From: Rhodoferax ferrireducens
GTDB lineage: Bacteria > Pseudomonadota > Gammaproteobacteria > Burkholderiales > Burkholderiaceae_C
Direction: 5' to 3'
Assembly (NCBI RefSeq): GCF_003347515.1
Contig: NZ_QEII01000265.1
Coordinates: forward strand, 1-64,000
Length of the DNA: 64,000 nucleotides
This document shows, piece by piece, positions 25,343-33,183 of the stretch. Both the position numbers and the translations under genes were made by a program. Below the pieces are notes generated by a model. It saw only the letters and a program-made list of their open reading frames with translations, ran no database searches and was not told the DNA's origin. Numbering within the stretch: the stretch's first letter is position 1; every line of letters begins with the position of its first letter.

Positions 25343-26727
25343 GTACCACCTTGGTTGTCTCGCAGTCGATTGCAACCCAGCTGCATATCCTGACGCAAGA
25401 AAAGTTGGAAACCGCAGGGGTTCTGCTCGTACGAGTTGTTCCAGTTGATGGAGGCGGCCTGCGCCTACTCAGTCGGGAATTCCACGCGGTACCGGAGAGC
25501 GCCTACCTCAAGCGTGAAGTCGACTCACTCACGATTAGCTCGAATGGCTACGTGGAGGCTTTGGCACGGGCTGAAAAACTGGGATGCGCCGGGTTGTGGG
25601 TGCACTCGCATCCAGGCATTGAGGTCTCGCCCTGGCCGAGCGTTCATGACCAAGCTGTTGACGATGAGCTTTCGGAGACGTTCCGGATTCGGAGCGCAAG
25701 CGAGTGCTACGGAGCGCTAATTCTCAGCCTTGGCAAAAATGGCGTGAAGTTCACTGGTCACTTTTCGGCCCAAGACCAAGTCGCGCGCAGTATCGACCGC
25801 ATTTGGGACGTCGCCGACCGTTACAGGCTTGTACTCCATGAGGGAGCCACCTTAGTGGAGCCGCTGGGCATGTACGACCGGAACGTCCGAGCCTTTGGAA
25901 CGGCTATTCAGGTTGCTCTGGGTGAGCTAACCGTCGGAATTGTTGGATGCGGGGGAACTGGTTCCGCAGTGGCCGAGCAGCTGGTGCGGCTGGGTGTTCG
26001 GAAATTTGTCTTGCTCGACCCCCAGACACTAACTGACAGCAATGTTACTCGAGTCTATGGCTCAAGCCTGGGTGACGTCGACCGCCCCAAAGTTGACATC
26101 TGCGCTGATAACATCCGGTCGATTGCCCCAAGCACAGAAGTGGAGCCTCTGCAATCCACCGTAACCGTTGCCGATTCTGCCAAGCGACTGACTCGTTGCG
26201 ACGTGGTTTTCGGCTGCACCGATGACAACGCGGGGCGACTTGTCTTGTCGCGGCTGTCTACTTACTTTCTCCTCCCGATAATCGACTGCGGTGTCTTGAT
26301 TTCCAGCGAGGAAGGTACTGGCGAAATCGTTGGTATCGACGGACGAGTGACCGTACTCACTCCTGGCTCAGGTTGTTTGCTTTGTCGTGAGCGGATAGAC
26401 ATGGCAAAAGCACAATCAGAATTTCTGACGCCTGACGAGCGAAGGCGCCGTGAAGATGAAGGATATGCGCCGGCACTTGGCAATACCGAGCCGGCCGTCG
26501 TGACCTTCACGACGCTAGTTGCTGCAACTGCGGTGAACGAATTGCTGGAGCGACTGATTGGGTACGGGCCACAGCCGCGTCCTTCGGAAGTGCTTCTGCG
26601 TTGCCACGAGCGTGAGATTTCCACTAATCTGGCCGGTCCCAGAATGAACCACTACTGTCATCCAGCTGAGGGAAAATTGGGACTGGGCTTTACCAAACCG
26701 TTTTTAGAGATGGCAGGTCTGCAATGA
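25339..26727 (+). CDS. JAB (JAMM) isopeptidase-E1 (ThiF) fusion
   Basis: A 462-residue fusion. The N-terminal JAB domain has Glu24, HSHPG (His89, His91) and Ser101-x2-Asp104, a complete JAMM zinc-protease motif, so it can process or remove the modifier. The C-terminal E1/ThiF domain has the ATP loop GCGGTGS (203-209), RLGV, LLDPQ, SNVTRVYG (Asn235-Arg238) and GCTDDNAGR. GCLLCR (Cys346, Cys349) and Cys440 may bind zinc or act catalytically. The start is a TTG at 25339, supported by AAGGAGG seven bases upstream and by overlap with the E2 stop. Its stop overlaps the next gene as ATGA. Confidence 0.93.
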   Translation: MSTTLVVSQSIATQLHILTQEKLETAGVLLVRVVPVDGGGLRLLSREFHAVPESAYLKREVDSLTISSNGYVEALARAEKLGCAGLWVHSHPGIEVSPWPSVHDQAVDDELSETFRIRSASECYGALILSLGKNGVKFTGHFSAQDQVARSIDRIWDVADRYRLVLHEGATLVEPLGMYDRNVRAFGTAIQVALGELTVGIVGCGGTGSAVAEQLVRLGVRKFVLLDPQTLTDSNVTRVYGSSLGDVDRPKVDICADNIRSIAPSTEVEPLQSTVTVADSAKRLTRCDVVFGCTDDNAGRLVLSRLSTYFLLPIIDCGVLISSEEGTGEIVGIDGRVTVLTPGSGCLLCRERIDMAKAQSEFLTPDERRRREDEGYAPALGNTEPAVVTFTTLVAATAVNELLERLIGYGPQPRPSEVLLRCHEREISTNLAGPRMNHYCHPAEGKLGLGFTKPFLEMAGLQ

Positions 26728-27053
26728 AATTTTCATGGCTCGAGTGGATACCGTTTCAGCCTTGGCGAGTCGCAGCAATAGTTGAAGCGGCAGACGAGGT
26801 GCCGGACAAGTTACCCCCGAAGTGCGCTGTGCTGGTGGGTACGCCTGAACATCCGAAGTGGATTGCATTTGACTGCCCGTGCAAGCGAAATCATCGAATA
26901 ATGGTGTCACTTGACTCGCACCAAAAGCCGCATTGGACTCTAAAGAACGCGCAACGCCTGACGCTAATTCCGAGTGTGGACGCTTGGCAGGGGCGCGAAC
27001 GATGCCATTACTTCGTGCGTGACGGGAAGATTAGCTGGACACCGGACCGTTGA
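26724..27053 (+). CDS. DUF6527 zinc-ribbon-like protein, last gene of Ubl operon
   Basis: This 109-residue protein matches the DUF6527 pattern as I recall it: DCPCKRNHRIMVSL (Cys51, Cys53, His57), HWTLKNAQRLTLIPSV, RCHYFVRDGKISW (Cys94, His95). The Cys/His pairs suggest one zinc site. The family regularly ends multiubiquitin-E2-E1/JAB operons, and its function is unknown; adaptor, E3-like or target-binding roles are possible. Coupled to the E1 gene by ATGA. The AlkD-type remnant begins immediately downstream in another frame. Confidence 0.85.
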   Translation: MKFSWLEWIPFQPWRVAAIVEAADEVPDKLPPKCAVLVGTPEHPKWIAFDCPCKRNHRIMVSLDSHQKPHWTLKNAQRLTLIPSVDAWQGRERCHYFVRDGKISWTPDR

Positions 27054-27099
27054 GCTCGAGTTGTCCATTGAAGTCCACTGCCCTTGGGGTTACGCCTAC

Positions 27100-27579
27100 G
27101 AGGAGATGGCGGTTGACAACTCTCCACAGTTGGGCGACTGGGCTGCGAGGTTTGCGTCTTGGGACGTTTGCGACCAGGTCTGCGGTAGTGGCTTTTTGGC
27201 TTCGCCGTTGGCTTGGAGCAAGGTACCCGAGTGGGCCGCAAGCAGCGCAGAGTTTGTACGACGTGCGGCCTTTGCTCTGCTGGCCACGCTGGCAGTGCAT
27301 GACAAGCAGGTCGGCGACGAACGCTTTGTGGCCGTTTTGCCACTCATTGAAGCAGCGGCTGGCGACGAGCGCAACTACGTGAAAAAGGCAGTGAACTGGG
27401 CGCTACGCAACATCGGCTAGCGTAATCCGGTGCTCAACGTGGCGGCCATCGACGCAGCACGGCGAATTCAACAGCAGGGCTCTCGAACTGCGCGCTGGAT
27501 TGCTGCTGACGCGTTGCGTGAACTCACCAGTGAGGCTGTACAGACTCGCCTTCGTAGTGGACGCGATACGCCCACATAG
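27100..27579 (+). pseudogene. AlkD-type DNA alkylation repair gene, truncated with in-frame stop
   Basis: From about 27124 the frame reads WAARFASWDVCDQVCGSGF, then EFVRRAAFALLATLAVHDK and DERNYVKKAVNWALRNIG, the HEAT-like C-terminal half of an AlkD-family glycosylase. A TAG at 27418-27420 interrupts, after which the same frame continues RNPVLNVAAIDAARRIQQQ and ARWIAADALREL to the real end at 27579. The stop stands where the family has a Lys (ALRQIGKRN), so AAG to TAG is the likely change. The N-terminal half is absent, replaced by the Ubl operon. Confidence 0.82.
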
Positions 27580-27874
27580 GGGTCATGCTCTCTCCATGCG
27601 GGCGAATGAAATCGAGAAAATGGCATTACAGGAATGTGTTGGGTACATGTCGTCCTGCCACTGAATCTTGTGGTAAGGCGAATAGCTCCTGCTCCCAAAC
27701 CCCACCATGGGTGCCTGTTTTTTAAGCGCCATCGGGATAGCCATACCTGACGCCACATTCGCGACTTGTACCGTTTCTTATCCACAGCTTAGACCACAGC
27801 CGCCGTGGGTAACTTTTGGCGCCAATCTCGCCATAGTCGCGAGACTCCAGGAGATGGGACCATTCACCTCCCAT
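27580..27874. other. Intergenic stretch with one DnaA-box-like site
   Basis: No gene seen. TTATCCACA at 27778-27786 is a perfect DnaA-box consensus, but a single copy can occur by chance. Confidence 0.35.
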
Positions 27875-27908
27875 AAAAAAGCCGCCAAGCACTCTCAAGC
27901 TAAGCGGC
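27875..27908 (-). terminator. Probable terminator of the HU gene
   Basis: Read on the minus strand, GCCGCTTAGC and GCTTGGCGGC form an imperfect stem followed by a run of six T. It lies 60 bp downstream of the HU stop. Confidence 0.65.
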
Positions 27909-27965
27909 GCCTGTCATTGCCAACAAGCTATGAGCATGCCGGCACGAGCAGTAGGTTTCTGCTTC

Positions 27966-28280
27966 TTATTTAGTTGCGGCCTTTGCAGCCTTGCGGGCAG
28001 CTGCTTTGGGGTCCACGGCCGCTTTGAACTTGGAGCCAGCAGTGAACTTCGGTACCGTGCCAGCAGGGATTTTGAGCGCGGCACCTGTGCTTGGATTCTT
28101 GCCGGTGCGGGCTGCGCGCTTGACTGACTTGAACGTGCCAAAGCCAACCAAGGTCACTGAATCGCCCTTTTTGACCGCGGTTTGAATGGTGTCGATGAAT
28201 GTGTCAAGAATGGCGCCAGCGGCGACTTTGGTCAGTTCGTGCTTGGCAACCAGTTTTTCGATAAGTTCAGTGCGGTTCAT
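27966..28280 (-). CDS. HU-family DNA-binding protein
   Basis: A 104-residue HU/IHF-family protein: MNRTELIEKLVAKHELTKVAAGAILDTFIDTI, VTLVGFGTFKSVKRAARTGKNPSTG and the DNA-arm segment ending VPKFTAGSKFK. A basic Lys/Ala tail (AAARKAAKAATK) extends beyond the usual 90 residues, as in several betaproteobacterial HU proteins. It bends DNA and compacts the nucleoid. Next to the replication module it may be an element-borne copy that assists origin opening; a chromosomal gene cannot be ruled out. Confidence 0.95.
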   Translation of the reverse strand: MNRTELIEKLVAKHELTKVAAGAILDTFIDTIQTAVKKGDSVTLVGFGTFKSVKRAARTGKNPSTGAALKIPAGTVPKFTAGSKFKAAVDPKAAARKAAKAATK

Positions 28281-28596
28281 TTCTTAATGCTTGGATTGTT
28301 GGTGAGCGGGAATTCTAGTGGCTCGCGGAATTTGACTCCACAGCACCGCATTAGTTTTTTGCACTGGCCCATGTCCCGTCCACCTGCGCTTCACAGCAAG
28401 GCCGATGCTTGGCTGCTATGGGTCTGAGTGGCTAACGGCCAGCCCTTCAGCATGATGCCGTCATCTGGACTCGAAATTCATCGGCAATCCCGTTACAACC
28501 CAGCAGCGGCATTTTGAAGACATTTTGCTATATATATGATAGCAGTGAACGAGTTGACTCAATCTTTGATGGCAAAAGTCTATTGAGGCTTTAGCA
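28281..28596. other. Intergenic region upstream of HU gene
   Basis: Contains the HU promoter region on the minus strand and an AT-rich patch (TATATATATGATAG near 28530). No gene is supported. Confidence 0.4.
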
Positions 28597-28974
28597 TCAA
28601 TAATTTTGCGACCCGCCGGTGGCCGCCATGACACTGACAAAAACGAGCTTTACGACCAACCAGGTTGAGATGACGAGAAGCCATGTTTTCCATTTGTCCC
28701 GCGGCCCGTTCAACTTATTCTCAGCCAGCGTGAACACGACAGCGCAAACCGCGCCAAACAGAAGCCCAAATAGTCCTTGGTAAAGCTTCTGGAGCCAATA
28801 GTGGTCGATGTCGTCAACAATGGGCTGAAACATTCCAACGATACCGCCAAATATCAGCCAGCGAACCGTGTATCCCCGCCACCGATACCAGTGGCTTGCG
28901 TCGGGCGATGCCCAATGAGCTTTTGTCGGGATTGACGACTGCATGCGCTTGCTCCCATGTTGTTGCTTGGCCAT
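28597..28974 (-). CDS. Small multi-pass membrane protein
   Basis: This 125-residue protein has a basic N-terminal 30 residues, then about four hydrophobic segments: VRWLIFGGIVGMFQPIV, LYQGLFGLLFGAVCAVVFTLA, WLLVISTWLVVKLVFVSVMAA. The conserved-looking YRWRGYTVRW and GPRDKWKTW suggest cytoplasmic loops. No family recognised. The ATG at 28974 is chosen; longer in-frame starts run into the repeat region and give low-complexity sequence. Confidence 0.55.
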   Translation of the reverse strand: MAKQQHGSKRMQSSIPTKAHWASPDASHWYRWRGYTVRWLIFGGIVGMFQPIVDDIDHYWLQKLYQGLFGLLFGAVCAVVFTLAENKLNGPRDKWKTWLLVISTWLVVKLVFVSVMAATGGSQNY

Positions 28975-29207
28975 TCTAGACTTCAGTTTGGACGCTGCCA
29001 GCCGTAGCTGATTCCCAAATTTGCGGATTGTCAACGGCTTGGTAGTCCATTCGGCCTGCTCTCGGTTCAACCTCTGTTCCTCCGGTGGGCAAGGCAGGGG
29101 ACGGCACGCGCACTGCCATGCACATCTCATGGCGTGCTGAATGACTTGGCCCGAGAAGAGTTTGCATTTGACCTGAATCCCCTTGCGTTGCAGTGAATTT
29201 CCCCCAT

Positions 29208-29758
29208 CCTTGCGGCGCCGCAAGGGCATAGCCTGCGGGTGACTGCGCAATGATTAATCCCGTCACGTTCAATAGGCCGGCAACCAAGCCGCAATGGTGC
29301 TTTCCCTTCGGTCCTTGCGGCGCCGCAAGCCTGGGCAATGCATGACGCATGGATTTGCACGGTGTGGTGAACACCAGGCCCGAATACCGCTTGCCGTTTA
29401 TTGAGTTTTCACCTGGATGCAGTGGAGTTCGTCAACCTTGCGGCGCCGCAAGGTGGCGCGGCATTCGAACATACGTGCGTCTATGCAATCACTTCAGCCA
29501 GGGTCAGCCGGCAGCTTAGCGGCAATTGTGCTTGCCCTCGGGTCCTTGCGGCGCCGCAAGACTTGGCAATGCAGGATAAATCGATTGGCACGGTGTGCTC
29601 AAAACCAATCTCGAAAACCGCTTGCTGTTTATGAAGCTTCCACCCGGATGCAGTGAACTCCCCTTCCTTGCGGCGCCGCAAGGTCGTTCGAGGCCTGCTG
29701 CCAAGCCCAATTCCGACCTACTGATGCCGCAAGTACCCACCCTTGCGGCGCCGCAAGG
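29208..29758. repeat. Six-copy palindromic repeat array (CTTGCGGCGCCGCAAG)
   Basis: Six copies of the palindrome CCTTGCGGCGCCGCAAGG: perfect 18-mers at 29208-29225, 29436-29453, 29666-29683 and 29741-29758, and 16-bp cores at 29314-29329 and 29545-29560. Start spacings are about 105, 123, 108, 122 and 75 bp. The flanks are also repeated with a period of about 230 bp: CGGATGCAGTG precedes copy 5 and GGATGCAGTG copy 3; CTTCGGTC and CTCGGGTC precede copies 2 and 4. Dyad symmetry, regular spacing and location next to a replication module suggest a partition (parS-like), handling or resolution site bound by a dimeric protein. Not a CRISPR: spacers are too long and partly repeated. Confidence 0.9.
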
Positions 29759-29852
29759 CAGCGTTGTCCCCCTCTATCGAATCAAATTGAAATCCAGTTG
29801 CTATACGAAGTAGCACCTACATCGTGCTTTTTCAAAAACAGGACACAAGTTT

Positions 29853-30503
29853 ATGCATACGATTCCAAATTCATCCGCACCAGGTCGTGGTTCCAATGTC
29901 AGTGCAGTCAACCACCCACCCAGTGGCACGTCAAATTCGGCAGTTGAGACTGAAACGAAATCCGAGCGAGTCGAGCGTTTTTATGCGACTCAAGGCGGGC
30001 CACTTATGCCATGGCTGTTAGACGAGTGCCGCCAACGCGGTACCGAAATGCTTGCCATGACCACGGCGCTCGGCGTGACCTACGGCTACATCAATCAGCT
30101 GCGAAATGGCATTCGAAAAACTGAGGACGTCAGTCACGATTTCTGCGTAGCCTGTGCTCGGTATCTCGGCGTACCGACAATTGCTATCAAGATAGTAGCG
30201 GGCGTCGTTCGTATGAGTGATTTTTTGCACCCGGCAGAAAACGAAGAAGAGGCGGTTGAGCGGGCGATACGTCACATCCAAGACGACCCCGTCATTCGGC
30301 AAGCGGTGCCGGTGGACTTGAGTTCACTGTCGTTCGAGGCGAAGAAAGCCATTGCTCTGCTCTACGTTCAGTCTTCGAGCCAAGATGTCTTCGGGTTGAA
30401 GGAGTTGCCAGCCATTGTTCATTGGTGCCAGCGGGCGGCGGTGCTTCACGATGACCGGACCTTCGAATCCATGACAGGGCACCGAGATAGCTCGGTACGC
30501 TAA
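29853..30503 (+). CDS. HTH-containing DNA-binding protein next to palindrome array
   Basis: This 216-residue protein has a Ser/Pro-rich N-terminus (1-45) and then a helix-turn-helix of XRE type, WLLDECRQRGTEMLAMTTALGVTYGYINQLRNGIRKTEDVSHDFCVACARYLGVP. The C-terminal half is helical and acidic (NEEEAVERAIRHIQDD), possibly for oligomerisation. AGGACA lies upstream of the ATG. It is the closest DNA-binding protein to the palindrome array, 95 bp upstream, and is the first candidate to bind it. Confidence 0.7.
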   Translation: MHTIPNSSAPGRGSNVSAVNHPPSGTSNSAVETETKSERVERFYATQGGPLMPWLLDECRQRGTEMLAMTTALGVTYGYINQLRNGIRKTEDVSHDFCVACARYLGVPTIAIKIVAGVVRMSDFLHPAENEEEAVERAIRHIQDDPVIRQAVPVDLSSLSFEAKKAIALLYVQSSSQDVFGLKELPAIVHWCQRAAVLHDDRTFESMTGHRDSSVR

Positions 30504-30590
30504 AGAAGATGTTTTCTGGGGTCCCGGAGATGGTGGGGCAGGGCGGTGGTTGGTAGTACCCACAAGAGGTACAGAGAAATTGATTTCAAA

Positions 30591-30622
30591 GGGCGTGTCT
30601 GTGATGGATGCGCTCTTTTTTT
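30591..30622 (+). terminator. Probable terminator upstream of repeated leader A
   Basis: GGGCGTGT and ATGCGCTC can form an 8-bp stem with three G-U pairs, followed by a seven-T run. Weak stem but good T-tract; same position relative to the leader as the terminator at 31283. Confidence 0.5.
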
Positions 30623-30659
30623 GTCTTCTTCAAGAAAACGCTTCCGTGATGGGCAGAGA

Positions 30660-30755
30660 TTTAAAACCTTGAGCTATAGGTTCCAGTTGAAGGCTTTAGA
30701 TGCCGGCAACTGGCACCAGGAGGCATGGTCGGTCACTGTTGGTGCCGGTCATCAA
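30660..30755 (+). promoter_or_regulatory. Repeated leader element, copy A
   Basis: This ~96-nt block, from TTTAAAAC (30660-30667) to CATCAA (30750-30755), is repeated before the 31463 gene. Shared pieces in order: TTTAAAAC, CAGTTGA-GGC, GCAACTGGCAC, GTCGGTC, TTGGTG, CATCAA. TTTAAA may serve as the -10. GGCACC/GGTGCC can pair in this copy, so an RNA structure is likely. The start codon lies 24 nt beyond the block. Confidence 0.6.
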
Positions 30756-30779
30756 TAAACCGTTTATGGAATTAGCAAA

Positions 30780-31250
30780 ATGAATTATCAAGAACTTTCG
30801 ACAAGTGAATGCTTCGCAATGCCGCAAATCAGTGACGCGGATTGGGTGGAAAAAACCATGTGCTTCAGCGCTGGTGAGGCACCGCCGTGGCTAAAGTTGA
30901 GAGCGGGGGCCTTCAATATTGCTCCTGATATCAAATGTCGACTCCACGACGTCGAACAGCGCCATGGAAGTTGTTACAAATTGGCACTACTGGGATGTCT
31001 TCATGGAGGCAAGGACTGGACCTTGGTGCATGGCGATACGGTAGGTCCGAAGCGCATTGGTCGAATGGGACATGCCTGGCTGGAACGTGATGACTGGGTA
31101 TACGACCCAGTCCTTGACCGGGTCTGGCCGTGGCACATCTATGCCAGGTTTGTCGGTGCCGTTTCAATGAGACGCTATTCGTACTCAGAGACGTGGCGGT
31201 TTGCGGAAGAGACAGGCCATTGCGGACCGTGGTCGGTGATGGGCGCCTGA
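30780..31250 (+). CDS. Putative Cys-His-Asp (papain/transglutaminase-like) protein
   Basis: This 156-residue protein has a plausible catalytic triad: Cys65 in HGSCYKLALLGCLHG, His98 in RMGHAWLERDDWVYDP, Asp109 in the same segment. This order and spacing recall small transglutaminase/NlpC-like cysteine enzymes of plasmids and phages (GxCYxNA, HAWxE, VxDP). No signal peptide, so it would act in the cytoplasm. Substrate unknown. It has its own repeated leader and is followed by a terminator, so it is a single-gene unit. Confidence 0.62.
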   Translation: MNYQELSTSECFAMPQISDADWVEKTMCFSAGEAPPWLKLRAGAFNIAPDIKCRLHDVEQRHGSCYKLALLGCLHGGKDWTLVHGDTVGPKRIGRMGHAWLERDDWVYDPVLDRVWPWHIYARFVGAVSMRRYSYSETWRFAEETGHCGPWSVMGA

Positions 31251-31282
31251 CCGCTGCTCAAATATCGGAGTGAACTCATAAG

Positions 31283-31307
31283 GCGCCTTGGAAACAGGGC
31301 GCTTTTT
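31283..31307 (+). terminator. Rho-independent terminator after the 30780 gene
   Basis: GCGCCTTG (31283-31290), GAAA tetraloop, CAGGGCGC (31295-31302), then five T. Eight-bp stem with one wobble pair and a GNRA loop: a strong terminator. Confidence 0.85.
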
Positions 31308-31345
31308 ATCGGTGCGAGATATGGATTGACGATTGAAGCCGGAAA

Positions 31346-31437
31346 TTTAAAACGAGGGACTAGACGTGTCAGTTGAGGGCGATAGGCGTCAGCAACTGGC
31401 ACGGTAAGGCGCAGTCGGTCGTACTTGGTGTCATCAA
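31346..31437 (+). promoter_or_regulatory. Repeated leader element, copy B
   Basis: Second copy of the block described at 30660-30755, from TTTAAAAC (31346-31353) to CATCAA (31432-31437), about 65% identical by eye. TTGACG at about 31325-31330 could act as -35 for TTTAAA. The start codon of the HTH gene follows after 25 nt. Confidence 0.6.
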
Positions 31438-31462
31438 GGAACCGGCACGAAGCGCGACAAAA

Positions 31463-31678
31463 ATGAGTTTTCAGCAACTTCTAACGCTGGAAGACCTGGC
31501 AAAACTGCTGGGACGCAGTCCTGACACCATCAAAAAAGACATGCGGCGCAACCCCGATGCGGTACCTCCCCGCTTGGTGTTGCCGCATACACGGCTCCTG
31601 CGGTGGAGGCTGTGCGATGTGAATGCGTGGCTCGAGCAGTTTGTCCAGGTGGTGGTTGTTCCGGGGGCCACGAAATGA
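31463..31678 (+). CDS. AlpA/excisionase-like small HTH protein
   Basis: A 71-residue protein: LLTLEDLAKLLGRSPDTIKKDMRRNPDAVPPRLVLPHTRLLRWRLCDVNAWLEQFV. The helix-turn-helix with the following R/LRWRxxDVxxWL is typical of the MerR-like HTH_17/AlpA family. Its stop overlaps the ATG of the repA remnant (ATGA at 31675-31678), so it is the first gene of the replication operon and probably regulates it. Confidence 0.82.
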   Translation: MSFQQLLTLEDLAKLLGRSPDTIKKDMRRNPDAVPPRLVLPHTRLLRWRLCDVNAWLEQFVQVVVVPGATK

Positions 31679-31926
31679 GCAACAGCGTCATACCTAATCC
31701 GTTCGAGCGTCGGCTCGATATTCGGTGCATCCTGTCGACATCCCCGCCACCGCAGGACCACGTTTTACCGGGTCTGCTGGCCGGGACTGTAGGCATGTTG
31801 GCCGGTCCAGGTTGCGTAGGTATGTCCATGTTTGAGCTGCAGGTTGCATGCGGCAAGTCTTCAAAGCGACAGGTGATGTGCACCGCTCATGTCCCTAATT
31901 CGCTGGGGACAAAAAGTGTCGACTAA
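31675..31926 (+). pseudogene. Truncated repA-like replicative helicase gene
   Basis: The 83-residue frame (DHVLPGLLAGTVGMLAGPGCVGMSMFELQVA) matches the N-terminus of the RepA/AAA_25 plasmid helicase, which normally reads VLPxxxAGTVGxLxxPGGxGKSxLxLQxA. The Walker A is broken: GPGCVGMS has Cys for Gly and, critically, Met for the catalytic Lys. The frame then diverges after LQVACGKSS and stops. The helicase domain (about 200 residues) is missing, and the initiator gene starts inside the remnant. It cannot be an active ATPase. Confidence 0.75.
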
Positions 31927-33154
31927 TTACCTAACAAAGACAAAATTGGCTGCCGTTCTGACAAGCACCAAAAGAACTCTGACGAACTACGTATCGGCTG
32001 GAGTGCTACCGGCACCAGTACGGTTTGGACGCGACGTTGGATGGAGTGTTGAAGTTCTTCGCAGTGTGCTTGAGGCTGAACAGGGCTCGTTGAATGCATT
32101 GCCTGAATCACGGCGAGTGCGTCTTCGGCAGGCCCTGAGTGATTTGGATATTCAATCAATCAAGGTGGCTGATTCAGCCGCTGATTTTGCACCCTTGGGC
32201 ACCAATGACCAACAACACAAACCGCTACCAGAGCCAATATTTGTTGATGAATCTTTTAACCCCGTGCACGACTTGCGGAGCTCCCATCTACAAAAATTGA
32301 AATTGAGCCGAAGCATCATGGATTACGTAGCGACCGAAGCGCGGCAGGCGAAGAACTGCTCAATTGAGAAAAAAGAACTGTGGGACCAAATCACTTTAAT
32401 TCGGAGCGATGTAGAACATCATGAGGCTATTTTGGCAGAGAACTTTCTTCACTTGCACAGCAGTTCCCAGCTTGTCGGAAGCCGGGATATATTTTCATCC
32501 CCCATATTCAATATTCGTAATCACAAATCACCGAGAGAGAAGCGGGTTGAACTTTCATTTACTTTGACTGATGCAACGGTTGTTAAGTATGAAGGTCCGG
32601 AGTTGCGACAGGACGATGGTTTGGTATTCATGGCATTGCTGAATATCACTCGCGATGTGAAAGTAGGTAAAACGGTTGGGTTCTCAGCGCAAAATTTGTG
32701 TGATTCACTCTGGGGCTACTACGATGGGGCGGCGCGCAATCGCTTAAAGGCCATGATTTGCCGATTGCAGGAAGCCTTGCTCCAGTTCCCCACATTTCGC
32801 GTGCAACTTGTCCAGCGCTTCGATTTTCCGAACAGAGGGCTTTGGTCTGTTGTTCTGGACGACGACATTGTGAGCCTCATTACAAAAAAAACCGTGGTGT
32901 GGTTGGACTTCGAGGAGCGGTTATCGCTCCCAAGCGGGATTTCAAGCTGGTTGTATGGATATATTCGTAGCCAGACCCGTCTCATCCCGACCAAAATCGA
33001 CCGCTTGCGCCGGTTGAGTGGCTCTGAGGGTGCGCAGGATGGGTTTCGCGAAAGTCTGAAAGGCGCCATGGGCGTGCTTGTTGGCGCGCTACTCGTGGAC
33101 GCTGGGTGGCATATCGACAAACACGACATGCTTCACTGGCAAAAGAAATATTGA
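31889..33154 (+). CDS. TrfA/RepC-like plasmid replication initiator
   Basis: A 421-residue protein (about 412 if the GTG at 31916, which has GGGGA six bases upstream, is the true start). The first 60 residues hold a helix-turn-helix (TKTKLAAVLTSTKRTLTNYVSAG). The C-terminal 220 residues have TrfA-like double winged-helix order: DDGLVFMALLNITRD, VGFSAQNLCDSLW, GAARNRLKAMICRLQEA, VVLDDDIVSLITKKTVVWLDFEERLSL, and a final helix before HMLHWQKKY-type end. It would bind the iterons just downstream and open the origin. Paired with a repA remnant it indicates an integrated plasmid. Homology is inferred from pattern and needs a profile search. Confidence 0.68.
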   Translation: MSLIRWGQKVSTNYLTKTKLAAVLTSTKRTLTNYVSAGVLPAPVRFGRDVGWSVEVLRSVLEAEQGSLNALPESRRVRLRQALSDLDIQSIKVADSAADFAPLGTNDQQHKPLPEPIFVDESFNPVHDLRSSHLQKLKLSRSIMDYVATEARQAKNCSIEKKELWDQITLIRSDVEHHEAILAENFLHLHSSSQLVGSRDIFSSPIFNIRNHKSPREKRVELSFTLTDATVVKYEGPELRQDDGLVFMALLNITRDVKVGKTVGFSAQNLCDSLWGYYDGAARNRLKAMICRLQEALLQFPTFRVQLVQRFDFPNRGLWSVVLDDDIVSLITKKTVVWLDFEERLSLPSGISSWLYGYIRSQTRLIPTKIDRLRRLSGSEGAQDGFRESLKGAMGVLVGALLVDAGWHIDKHDMLHWQKKY

Positions 33155-33183
33155 TAGTTTGGGAGTGCTATTTCCTACTTCGT

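Noticed and set aside
27778..27786. Chromosomal or plasmid origin marked by a DnaA box
   Set aside because: Only one copy of TTATCCACA, which can occur by chance; the iteron region at 33.2 kb is a better origin candidate.
29208..29758. CRISPR array
   Set aside because: Repeats are perfect palindromes of 16-18 bp with 57-107 bp spacers that are themselves partly repeated; no cas gene in the window.
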